From NCBI GenBank assembly GCA_029248755.1, contig JAQWIR010000009.1:1-45354 (forward strand): DNA of 45,354 bases, read 5' to 3'. The translations under genes and the position numbers were made by a program. This document shows positions 37,897-45,354 of this stretch, one piece after another; the first letter of the stretch is position 1; the number at the start of each line of letters is the position of its first letter. The notes under the pieces are model-generated. The model worked only from the letters and a program-made list of their open reading frames with translations, searched no databases and was not told where the DNA came from. The stretch comes from Porticoccaceae bacterium (lineage in GTDB: Bacteria > Pseudomonadota > Gammaproteobacteria > Pseudomonadales > Porticoccaceae).

Positions 37897-39369
37897 ATGC
37901 CAAATCAATCTCTAAAATTATTAGGCCATGCATACTGGATAAAAGTATTAATCACATTATCACTTTTGCTATCAATTGGTATCACTTTAGCTGCCGATAT
38001 AAAACTACCTATGCTTGGCGATAGCAGTTCAGGCATAGTGTCGAACAATCAAGAATATAAACTTGGAAAAGCATGGCTTCAATCATTTCGACGACATGTA
38101 AAACAACACGACGATCCGCTCTTACAACAATATTTAGAACAGTTAGCCTTTGATTTAGTTACTCATAGTGAGCTTGCAGATAGAAGACTAACATTGGTAT
38201 TGATAAACAACCCCAGCATCAATGCTTTTGCCGTACCTGGCGGAATAATTGGTGTTCATACCGGTATTTTTACCCATGCTGACAATGAGGATCAACTGGC
38301 CTCCATTATCAGTCATGAATTGGCACATCTAAGCCAACGTCATTATGCAAGAAGCCTAGAAGCAAACAGAAACAACTCGGCCATTGCTTTGGCCGGCCTT
38401 CTAGCCACAATTATTGTAAGCTCAAAAGCAGGTGCTGATGCTGGCATGGCTACTCTTTCAGCAACGCAAGCAATCGCTACAGATCAACAGTTACGCTACA
38501 GTAGAAGCAACGAAAAAGAAGCAGATCGTCAAGGTATAAAAATCATGGAAAGGTCTGGGCGAGACCCGAAAGCCTCAGCCGAGATGCTTGAAAAAATGAT
38601 GGCTATTACTCGCTACAAAGGGAGTCGATTACCCGAGTTTTTGTTAACTCATCCTATGACTGAGCGTCGAGTTGCAGATACAAAATCAAGAACATTAAAG
38701 TATCAAAATAATGAATATAGAGATAATTTTGACTTTTATATTATGCAAGTCAGAGCACAGGTTTTACAACATGACGACCCCAGCTATTCGGTAAAATATT
38801 TTAAGCAAAAATTATCAACCAATAGGCACCACAAAAACGCTTATATCTACGGTCTTGCAATATCTCACGCTAATGCAGGCAATCATAGCTTAGCTAAGCA
38901 ATACATTTCTCAACTTTTAGACCAAGAGGAAAGCTATGCACCCTACATATTTTCTGATATTGAGATAGATATTGCAGCCGGCGATTATCAAAAGGCGCTA
39001 AAAAAAATCGACATTCAATTTGCACTTAATCCAAACAATTATCCACTAAAGATGCTCTATGCAGACGTACTATGGAAATCACATCAGTATCAACAGTCGG
39101 CTAGAGTTTTAACCTTTTTAAGCCGTCAAAGACCCGAGGATCCCAATATATGGTATCAACTGGCAGAGGTGCGTGGTCTGGCGGGGAATATTGCTGGCGT
39201 ACATGCAGCCAGAGCCGAATATTTTATTTTAATTGGCGCCCTAGAAAATGCCCAAAGACAACTAAAATTTGCTGAGAAACTATTGCACAAGGATGTAAAA
39301 CAGATGGCCATAGTAAAACAGCGCTTACTTGAGATAATTGAAATGGAAGCAGAATTAAAAAAACTCTAG
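37897..39369 (+). CDS. bepA: Periplasmic M48 metalloprotease/chaperone BepA
   Basis: Outer-membrane quality-control protease that degrades or helps fold stalled beta-barrels such as LptD. A signal peptide at about 1-33 ends TLAA. The zinc motif HELAH (His140, Glu141, His144) and the downstream EKEAD (Glu208) are complete, and [13 protein letters not shown] matches the regulatory loop region. TPR-like helices fill residues 300-490. The length is 490 against 487 in E. coli. The stop interlocks with nadA on the other strand by CTAG. Confidence 0.94.
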   Translation: MPNQSLKLLGHAYWIKVLITLSLLLSIGITLAADIKLPMLGDSSSGIVSNNQEYKLGKAWLQSFRRHVKQHDDPLLQQYLEQLAFDLVTHSELADRRLTLVLINNPSINAFAVPGGIIGVHTGIFTHADNEDQLASIISHELAHLSQRHYARSLEANRNNSAIALAGLLATIIVSSKAGADAGMATLSATQAIATDQQLRYSRSNEKEADRQGIKIMERSGRDPKASAEMLEKMMAITRYKGSRLPEFLLTHPMTERRVADTKSRTLKYQNNEYRDNFDFYIMQVRAQVLQHDDPSYSVKYFKQKLSTNRHHKNAYIYGLAISHANAGNHSLAKQYISQLLDQEESYAPYIFSDIEIDIAAGDYQKALKKIDIQFALNPNNYPLKMLYADVLWKSHQYQQSARVLTFLSRQRPEDPNIWYQLAEVRGLAGNIAGVHAARAEYFILIGALENAQRQLKFAEKLLHKDVKQMAIVKQRLLEIIEMEAELKKL

Positions 39370-40424
39370 GTAGTTTTTTTAAAATCCAGCATTCTGTCCA
39401 AAGCCGTTGTAGCTAATCTAGCAACAGTAGATTCAACGCTAATTTCACCGCTACCCGACTCGAGACAGTGAAGAAGATTTTTTAGACTATTCATTCCCAT
39501 CCATGGACAATTTGCACAACTTCGACAGGTCGCACCGCTACCACCTGTAGGGGCTATAATTAGCTCCTTATCTGGAACTGCCTGTTGCATCTTGTAAAAG
39601 ATACCCTGATCTGTCGCCACAATAAGACGCTGTTGCGGCAGGCTTTTAGCCGCTGCAATTAACTGTGAAGTCGATCCAACTACATCAGCTATATCAACCA
39701 CAGACTGTGGTGATTCTGGGTGAACTAATACGGCACAATCGTTATATACCTGTTTTAGATCGGTTATTCCCTTAGCTTTAAACTCCTCGTGAACAATACA
39801 GCTGCCATTCCACATCAACATATCAGCGCCGGTTTGTTTTTCAACATAGGCTCCAAGGTACTTATCTGGCGCCCAGATGATTTTCTCACCTAATGAGTCT
39901 AAATGCTCAACCACATCAACCGCAATACTGGAAGTTACAACCCAATCAGCCCGTGCCTTCACTTCAGCAGAAGTATTGGCATAGACCACAACTGTTCGGT
40001 CTGGGTGCTGATCACAAAATGCATTGAATTGGTCGGCTGGACATCCAATATCCAATGAGCAGGTTGCCTCTAGTGTTGGCATCAAAACTTTTTTATTAGG
40101 TGTTAAAATTTTTGCCGTTTCACCCATAAATTTAACCCCGGCGACAATTAGAGTGTCAGCACTATGCCTGCTACCAAAGCGAGCCATTTCGAGGGAGTCA
40201 GCCACGACGCCACCAGTTTCTTCAGCTAATGCCTGAATAAGTGGGTCGGTATAGTAGTGAGCGACAATAACAGCATTTTTTTCTACTAAAAGCTGCTTAA
40301 TTTGCTGACGAATCGATAGTAGCTGATGGTCAGACAATGGCTCTTCAATTGACACTTTGTTGAGGTAGTCTTGAACCAAAGCCGTTGCGTCGTTACTAGA
40401 AATAAAATTAGGGTCTTGAGGCAT
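39366..40424 (-). CDS. nadA: Quinolinate synthase A
   Basis: Condenses iminoaspartate with dihydroxyacetone phosphate to quinolinate for NAD synthesis, using a [4Fe-4S] cluster. The 352 residues include [18 protein letters not shown] (Cys122), [11 protein letters not shown] (Cys209) and [13 protein letters not shown] (Cys300, 303 and 306), giving the conserved ligand cysteines. No nadB is in view. A 37-residue membrane protein is encoded 12 bases upstream on the same strand and probably shares its transcript. Confidence 0.96.
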   Translation of the reverse strand: MPQDPNFISSNDATALVQDYLNKVSIEEPLSDHQLLSIRQQIKQLLVEKNAVIVAHYYTDPLIQALAEETGGVVADSLEMARFGSRHSADTLIVAGVKFMGETAKILTPNKKVLMPTLEATCSLDIGCPADQFNAFCDQHPDRTVVVYANTSAEVKARADWVVTSSIAVDVVEHLDSLGEKIIWAPDKYLGAYVEKQTGADMLMWNGSCIVHEEFKAKGITDLKQVYNDCAVLVHPESPQSVVDIADVVGSTSQLIAAAKSLPQQRLIVATDQGIFYKMQQAVPDKELIIAPTGGSGATCRSCANCPWMGMNSLKNLLHCLESGSGEISVESTVARLATTALDRMLDFKKTT

Positions 40425-40436
40425 ATAAGGCGAGTT

Positions 40437-40550
40437 TTATACGCTTGTTAACCAGTAAATAACACCAGTTACAATAATTAACACAACAGCTATAGCAGCA
40501 ATTGCATCAGCCTTGCCATCACCATCATTTTGTTTATTCACATCTGTCAT
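40437..40550 (-). CDS. Small single-pass membrane protein, 37 residues
   Basis: A short ORF read on the minus strand. It begins MTDVNKQNDGDGKADAIAAI, continues as a hydrophobic helix (about 16-34, ending IVTGVIYWL), and stops at TAA. An AAGG ribosome site lies 7 bases before the ATG, and nadA starts 12 bases after the stop, the spacing of an operon. An acidic, charged N-terminus followed by one helix fits a small inner-membrane protein with the N-terminus inside. No function is known to me. The good ribosome site and sound topology argue for a real gene, but no conservation test was possible. Confidence 0.65.
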   Translation of the reverse strand: MTDVNKQNDGDGKADAIAAIAVVLIIVTGVIYWLTSV

Positions 40551-40773
40551 CAGGATACCTTATTAGAAAAGTTGCTAAAAAGTGGTTATATATTTATCGG
40601 CCGGCATTTTAACAAGCATTTACCAAGCTGTCTTGCCAAACCGCCCTACTAGTTAACAAATTGACTTTATTCCTTTTAATTTGAGCTATATAGGGAAATA
40701 TTAATTCAAAACCACTGTGTCAATCTGTATCATTGCGTTCTTTCTAATAATTAATGCCTTAAAGTTGTTTTAG

Positions 40774-42438
40774 ATGTATAGATACGATAATTACGACCAT
40801 AAAATTGTCAATGAGCGCGTTGAGCAGTTTAGAGACCAAACACAACGCTATCTAGCGGGTGAAATTGCAGATGAAGAGTTTCTTCCGTTACGCCTGCAAA
40901 ACGGACTATATGTCCAGCGTCTGGCTCCAATGCTGCGTATTGCTGTTCCCTACGGCATGCTTTCAAGCGCACAGGTGCGAAAATTAGCTCATATTTCCCG
41001 TGTTTATGACAAAGGCTATGTTCATTTCACTACCCGCCAAAATATTCAACTTAATTGGCCTGCACTAGAAGAAGTGCCCGATATTTTAGCGGAATTAGCT
41101 GAAGTAGAAATGCATGCTATCCAAACCAGTGGCAACTGTATTCGTAACACAACGACCGATCAATTTGCCGGTGTCGCAAAGGATGAAATTGAAGACCCAC
41201 GCCCCTGGTGTGAACTTATTCGCCAGTGGTCGACCCTTCACCCCGAATTTGCTTTTTTACCACGAAAATTCAAAATAGCCGTTTGTGGCTCAAATGAAGA
41301 CCGCGCTGCATTTTTATTACATGATATAGGCCTCCAGCTGGTTAAGAATGATAACGGAGAGCTTGGCTTCGAAGTATTTGTTGGCGGCGGCCTTGGTAGA
41401 ACACCGATTATTGGCTCATCAATCAGAAAATTCTTGCCCAAACAACATCTATTATCCTATTTAGATGCCATTCTTCGTGTTTACAATCGCTTTGGTAACC
41501 GCGATAACAAATATAAGGCGCGCATTAAGATACTGGTTAAAGCCTGGACTCCTGAAGTCTTTGCGCAGCGCGTGGAAAAAGAATGGGAAAATATTAAAGA
41601 CGGCCCCTCTACTCTGACTGATAGTGAATTTGCTAGAGTTAAAAGCTTCTTCCCTTTACCAGAATATAAAGTAATAGATGGCGCTGGTTCTGCGAAAAAA
41701 TTAGCCGCCACAGCTGATAGCAATACTGCATTTAGTCGTTGGCTAGACCGCAATACAGAATTGCAAAAACAGTCTGGTTATCGATCTGTTACCCTTTCAT
41801 TAAAGCCCGCTGGTGTAGCTCCAGGTGATGTAACTGATAAACAACTAGAAACTATTGCTGATCTAGCTGACCGCTATTCATTTGGCGAGTTAAGAGCGAC
41901 TCACAACCAAAATGTTGTACTTACCGATGTTAACGAATCAGATCTATTTGAACTTTGGCAACAGGCTAAAGATTCTGGCTTGGCAACACCGAATATCGGC
42001 ACCATTAACGATATGATTTGCTGCCCTGGTGGTGACTATTGCTCCCTAGCAAATGCTAAATCTATTCCTGTGGCAGAAGCAATTCAACGCAAGTTCTCTG
42101 ACCTCGACTATGTGTATGACTTAGGTGATCTTGAGTTAAATATCTCTGGCTGCATGAATGCCTGTGGACACCATCATATTGGCCATATTGGTATTCTTGG
42201 TGTCGATAAGAAAGGCAAAGAATGGTATCAAATTCAGCTCGGTGGCAGTGCTAATAAAAACGCTTCACTAGGCAAGGTTCTTGGACCTTCTTTGTCACGC
42301 GATCAAATAACTGATGGCATTGAAAAATTATTAGATGTGTATGTAGAAAATCGTATTGCAGATGAAAGCTTTTTAAACACCTATCAGCGCATTGGTATCG
42401 AAAAGTTTAAGGAAAGAGTTTATGCCCCAGCTACTTAA
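40774..42438 (+). CDS. cysI: Sulfite (nitrite/sulfite) reductase hemoprotein
   Basis: Six-electron reduction of sulfite to sulfide for cysteine synthesis. The siroheme-[4Fe-4S] motifs are C-X5-C at Cys417-Cys423 (CCPGGDYCSL) and C-X3-C at Cys460-Cys464 (SGCMNACGHH). The substrate-side residues in HFTTRQNIQLNW and the TSGNCIRNTTTDQ strand are present. The 554 residues match the Pseudomonas-type enzyme paired with a DUF934 protein, not the CysJ-dependent operon. Nitrite reductase cannot be excluded by motif alone, but the partner supports sulfite. The 223-base gap upstream holds a TTGACT at 40661 with no well-spaced -10. Confidence 0.92.
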   Translation: MYRYDNYDHKIVNERVEQFRDQTQRYLAGEIADEEFLPLRLQNGLYVQRLAPMLRIAVPYGMLSSAQVRKLAHISRVYDKGYVHFTTRQNIQLNWPALEEVPDILAELAEVEMHAIQTSGNCIRNTTTDQFAGVAKDEIEDPRPWCELIRQWSTLHPEFAFLPRKFKIAVCGSNEDRAAFLLHDIGLQLVKNDNGELGFEVFVGGGLGRTPIIGSSIRKFLPKQHLLSYLDAILRVYNRFGNRDNKYKARIKILVKAWTPEVFAQRVEKEWENIKDGPSTLTDSEFARVKSFFPLPEYKVIDGAGSAKKLAATADSNTAFSRWLDRNTELQKQSGYRSVTLSLKPAGVAPGDVTDKQLETIADLADRYSFGELRATHNQNVVLTDVNESDLFELWQQAKDSGLATPNIGTINDMICCPGGDYCSLANAKSIPVAEAIQRKFSDLDYVYDLGDLELNISGCMNACGHHHIGHIGILGVDKKGKEWYQIQLGGSANKNASLGKVLGPSLSRDQITDGIEKLLDVYVENRIADESFLNTYQRIGIEKFKERVYAPAT

Positions 42439-42907
42439 AGACAAACGTGTTATAGACGATGCTTGGACTCTTCTAGATACAGATTCTCAGTCCCTCCCTG
42501 ACGGAGATATACTCCTAACCTATAGTCAGTGGCAAACCTTCTCTGAACAGTTAGAATCCCACAGTGGCCAGATTGGTGTCGTTATTGAGGGTAATACTGA
42601 AATAGAAGATATTATCGAGCCCTTACTTAAGCTTCCGCTTATCGCTATTAATTTCCCCAAATTTGCTGATGGTCGTGGCTTTTCACTGGCAACATTACTT
42701 CGTGAACGCTATAACTTCAATGGAGAAATACGTGCTGTTGGTGGTTTTATACGCGATCAGTTATATTTACTAAGTCGCTGCGGTTTTAATGCCTTTAAAT
42801 TTTCTGAGGATACAGATTTATCCGAAGTAGCTAAGTCCCTAGAAGACTTCTCAGAAACCTACCAAGTGAGCGCCGACCAAGAAAAGCCACTTTTTAGAAG
42901 ACGATAA
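42422..42907 (+). CDS. DUF934 protein, sulfite reduction partner
   Basis: A protein of 161 residues of the DUF934 family, found next to cysI in many Proteobacteria and annotated as probably involved in sulfite reduction. The family region ADGRGFSLATLLRERYNFNGEIRAVGGFIRDQLYLL is clear, and FNAFKFSED follows. It starts at ATG 42422, 17 bases before the end of cysI, with AAGGAA upstream, so the two are coupled. The biochemical role (electron donor, assembly factor) is not established. Confidence 0.88.
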   Translation: MPQLLKDKRVIDDAWTLLDTDSQSLPDGDILLTYSQWQTFSEQLESHSGQIGVVIEGNTEIEDIIEPLLKLPLIAINFPKFADGRGFSLATLLRERYNFNGEIRAVGGFIRDQLYLLSRCGFNAFKFSEDTDLSEVAKSLEDFSETYQVSADQEKPLFRRR

Positions 42908-42944
42908 TTACCTTATTAGTTTAATCAACAAGCAGGTTTAACCC

Positions 42945-44111
42945 ATGGATCAGCACGTTGTTTTTATCTTTTTTCTTATTTTTACTGGCGGTGCCCTGCT
43001 TGCATCTCTGGCGCTTTTTGGTCGCCAACCTCTTTTAGTTGCCTACATAGCCCTTGGCGCCCTTATGGGGCCCTTTGGTCTTGGCTGGGTCTCAGATGTC
43101 GAGCTTATCGCGCAGATATCATCTATAGGCATTGTCTTCTTACTATTTCTTCTCGGCTTAGATATGCAGCCTCAATCCCTGCTTAAAGTACTAAAGCAAG
43201 TCGCTCATATAACTCTGATAAGTTCGTTACTTTTTGGCTTTATTGGCTTTAGCATAGCTTACAGCTTTAATTTCACGCTTATCGAATGCACCATTATTGG
43301 CGCGGCAATGATGTTTTCCAGCACCATTATTGGGATTAAACTATTACCCACAACAGCCCTCCACCATAAGCATTCAGGTGAGCTAATGGTTGGCATGCTA
43401 TTAATGCAAGATTTTCTGGCTATTGCAGTATTACTGATACTGTTATCAGCAAGCTCAAGTGAAAATGGCATGTCCAGTCTAGCCATAAGTATCGTGGCGC
43501 TGCCAGCATTAGTTGCCTGTTCGATGTTTTTGGTACGCTATCTTTTACAACCTTTATTCACCCGCTTTGATCGTATAGGTGAGTATATCTTTTTACTCAC
43601 TATTGGCTGGTGTTTGGGTGTTGCCGAGCTAGCTGAAGTTATCGGGCTATCCAAGGAAATTGGTGCTTTTATTGCCGGCATTTCTTTAGCAACTAGTCCC
43701 ATTGCTCAATATATTGCTCTAAACCTTAAACCCCTAAGAGACTTCTTTTTAATACTGTTTTTCTTCTCACTAGGTGGTGGGTTTGACCTGTCCCTGTTGC
43801 CCTCAATAGCCATTCCAGCCATTTTACTAGCCCTAGTAATGTTATCGCTTAAGCCGGTGGTATACCGATACTTATTGCGCTCTCAAAGCGAAAACAACAG
43901 CCTTTCATGGGATATTGGATTTAGATTAGGGCAAAACAGTGAGTTTTCTCTACTGATAGCTTATATGGCATTTAGCACCCAATTAATTGGTAATGATGCG
44001 TCACACCTAATTCAAGCAACGGCCATCATTACCTTCTTAATATCAAGCTATATTGTAGTCTTTAACTTTCCAAACCCAATCGCCGTCAGTGAGCGATTGC
44101 GCAGAGACTAA
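42945..44111 (+). CDS. CPA2-family monovalent cation:proton antiporter
   Basis: Integral membrane protein of 388 residues with about 12 hydrophobic segments filling the chain, the Kef/CPA2 (Na+/H+ exchanger) layout. GIVFLLFLLGLDMQPQSL near residue 65 and SKEIGAFIAGISLA near 235 are the diagnostic core segments. It lacks the C-terminal TrkA-N (RCK) domain of KefB, KefC and YbaL, so nucleotide gating is not expected. The ion is unknown. It starts 37 bases after the DUF934 gene and ends 2 bases from sohB on the other strand. Confidence 0.9.
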   Translation: MDQHVVFIFFLIFTGGALLASLALFGRQPLLVAYIALGALMGPFGLGWVSDVELIAQISSIGIVFLLFLLGLDMQPQSLLKVLKQVAHITLISSLLFGFIGFSIAYSFNFTLIECTIIGAAMMFSSTIIGIKLLPTTALHHKHSGELMVGMLLMQDFLAIAVLLILLSASSSENGMSSLAISIVALPALVACSMFLVRYLLQPLFTRFDRIGEYIFLLTIGWCLGVAELAEVIGLSKEIGAFIAGISLATSPIAQYIALNLKPLRDFFLILFFFSLGGGFDLSLLPSIAIPAILLALVMLSLKPVVYRYLLRSQSENNSLSWDIGFRLGQNSEFSLLIAYMAFSTQLIGNDASHLIQATAIITFLISSYIVVFNFPNPIAVSERLRRD

Positions 44112-44113
44112 AT

Positions 44114-45169
44114 CTACTTATAGATATTTGAACTATTGGTGAGGCGACCCCACCATTTAACTAAAAGCCTGTCTGCGCTCTCTTCAGCGGCAATACCTAA
44201 ACGCTGCGGAAGTTTCTTTTTCTGTACATAGTTGATTTCATAGACCTTAGATTGCTTTGCGCAATGCGTCAGATATTCATCACTGGTCATAAGCTCATCG
44301 ACCAAAGCCAAATCAAGTGCCCTGGAACCAAACCAAACTTCCCCTGTTGCTACTTTATCAATATCAATTTGAGGACGACGTTCAGCCACATAGGATTTAA
44401 ATAATTGATGAGTATCTTGTAGATCTTCAATAAATTTCTCGCGACCCTGGTCAGTATTTTCACCAAAAATAGTAAGTGTTCTTTTGTGCTCACCTGCTGT
44501 TAATAATTCAAAATCAACATCATTCTTTTTTAGCAGTCTATGGAAATTAGGTAACTGAGCCACTACACCAATAGAGCCGATAACAGCAAATGGCGCTGCC
44601 AGTATCTTATCGCCAACACAAGCCATCATATAGCCACCACTAGCAGCAACCTTATCCACACAAATAGTAATCGGAATATTCTGCTTGCGCAGACGGTCCA
44701 ACTGACTGCTGGCTAAACCATAGCTATGTACCATACCGCCGGAACTCTCAAGCTTAACAACCACCTCATCATTGGCAGTGGCTTGAGTTAATATTGCAGT
44801 CACTTCTTCACGCATATTGGTCACTGCTGAGGCACTCACATTGCCATTAAACTTTATGACAAAAACACGTTTTTTATCGGTTGGTTCAGACTGGGTATTT
44901 TTTCGTTGTAACTTATCTTTTTTCTTTTGCGCTTTACGCAGCTTTTTGGCTTCAGCTTTTTGCGCCGCTGGATCCAATAGAGCCATCGACATTGATTCAC
45001 TAATGTCATCATATTGGTCATTGAGGGGATTAATCTCTAGTTGCCCCTTATCTCCACCCTGTCGATTTTTTTGACTTGCACCGGTAATAATAGCAACCAA
45101 AATACCAAAGCCAACAATTGCCGTGACTGTCTTGGCAAGAAACAAACCATATTCTGCTAAAAATTCCAA
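44114..45169 (-). CDS. sohB: Inner-membrane S49 peptidase SohB
   Basis: Membrane-anchored serine protease of the SppA family. The N-terminus LAEYGLFLAK and a hydrophobic helix (9-29) match E. coli SohB, as does a Lys-rich linker at 70-105. The Ser-Lys dyad is Ser177 in KVAASGGYMMAC and Lys229 in GEHKRTLT. The start is TTG, 6 bases after AGGGAG; the E. coli N-terminus supports it. The 351 residues are typical. Its promoter region lies in the inverted-repeat segment at the window edge, so expression could depend on that element. Confidence 0.94.
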   Translation of the reverse strand: MEFLAEYGLFLAKTVTAIVGFGILVAIITGASQKNRQGGDKGQLEINPLNDQYDDISESMSMALLDPAAQKAEAKKLRKAQKKKDKLQRKNTQSEPTDKKRVFVIKFNGNVSASAVTNMREEVTAILTQATANDEVVVKLESSGGMVHSYGLASSQLDRLRKQNIPITICVDKVAASGGYMMACVGDKILAAPFAVIGSIGVVAQLPNFHRLLKKNDVDFELLTAGEHKRTLTIFGENTDQGREKFIEDLQDTHQLFKSYVAERRPQIDIDKVATGEVWFGSRALDLALVDELMTSDEYLTHCAKQSKVYEINYVQKKKLPQRLGIAAEESADRLLVKWWGRLTNSSNIYK

Positions 45170-45212
45170 ACTAAACTCCCTATTTTGCGTGTAATGCGGG
45201 GTGGATGATGCA

Positions 45213-45354
45213 AATAAAAAAATACACCAATATAAAAAAATTCACTGAGATGGATTATAGACCAATTTGATATTGGAACAATGCTCATCAAGGCAATAAG
45301 AGATAGACATTTAATACTAAAGTTCATTGTTTTATATTGGTGTATTTTTTTATT
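45213..45354. repeat. Perfect 25-bp inverted repeat flanking a 92-bp segment
   Basis: The left arm (45213-45237, core ATACACCAATATAAAA) is the exact reverse complement of the right arm (45330-45354, core TTTTATATTGGTGTAT). The repeat ends with the window, so it could extend further. The enclosed 92 bases have no ORF but hold a perfect TATAAT on the minus strand. The form fits an invertible promoter, a MITE, or an assembly artefact at a contig end. Confidence 0.9.
45254..45281 (-). promoter_or_regulatory. Candidate sohB promoter inside the inverted-repeat segment
   Basis: On the minus strand TATAAT (45254-45259) is a perfect -10 box; the best -35 is TTGTTC (45276-45281), 16 bases away and only 3 of 6. 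It lies 85-110 bases upstream of sohB and reads toward it. Confidence 0.4.

Overview
The window reads as ordinary, gene-dense chromosome of an A+T-rich, probably free-living Gammaproteobacterium. The set points to this class: gammaproteobacterial-type lpxH, rsmJ, bamC, sohB, bepA, a DUF2489 protein, an E. coli AroF-like DAHP synthase and a Pseudomonas-type one-component sulfite reductase with its DUF934 partner. A marine, SAR92/Cellvibrionales-like source is a guess. No phage, transposase, CRISPR array or rRNA gene was seen.

Layout. 1-2165 (+): tRNA-Pro, tRNA-Arg and tRNA-His, folD and a glycerophosphodiesterase. 2162-5209 (-): glnS-cysS. 5417-6660 (+): ppiB-lpxH. 6624-7845 (-): a small VOC-fold protein and an isolated FkbM-like methyltransferase. 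8055-10581 (+): a Bax-inhibitor-1 membrane protein, then tusE, a pterin dehydratase and trmA. 10578-12294 (-): rmuC and a DUF2489 gene. 12386-21523 (+): an AddB-like/AddA-like nuclease-helicase pair, aroF, a membrane J-protein and dapE. 21538-37735 (-): rsmJ, an intergenic DnaA-box cluster, the dapA-bamC-MBL operon, a lipid A-type acyltransferase, fabV, lpxD, aceEF, an M16 protease and a PerM-like permease. 37897-45169: bepA (+), nadA with a newly called 37-residue membrane protein (-), cysI-DUF934 (+), a CPA2 antiporter (+) and sohB (-).

Themes. Translation and tRNA biology (three tRNAs, glnS, cysS, trmA, tusE, rsmJ), envelope building and surveillance (lpxH, lpxD, acyltransferase, bamC, bepA, sohB, M16 protease), fatty acid, DAP, aromatic, NAD and sulfite metabolism, and recombination (rmuC, AddAB-like pair) are interleaved.

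Most unusual signals. (1) A perfect 25-bp inverted repeat flanks a 92-bp segment carrying a sohB-directed -10 box at the right edge, like an invertible promoter or a MITE. (2) A DnaA-box cluster with AT-rich direct repeats lies between rsmJ and the MBL gene. (3) Three 15-bp tandem repeats start in the last codons of tusE and supply the start codon of the next gene. (4) Three convergent gene pairs interlock by exactly 4 bp at their stop codons. (5) A terminator-like hairpin sits inside the start of lpxH. (6) An unlisted small membrane protein lies upstream of nadA. None is proven; each is described with its alternatives.
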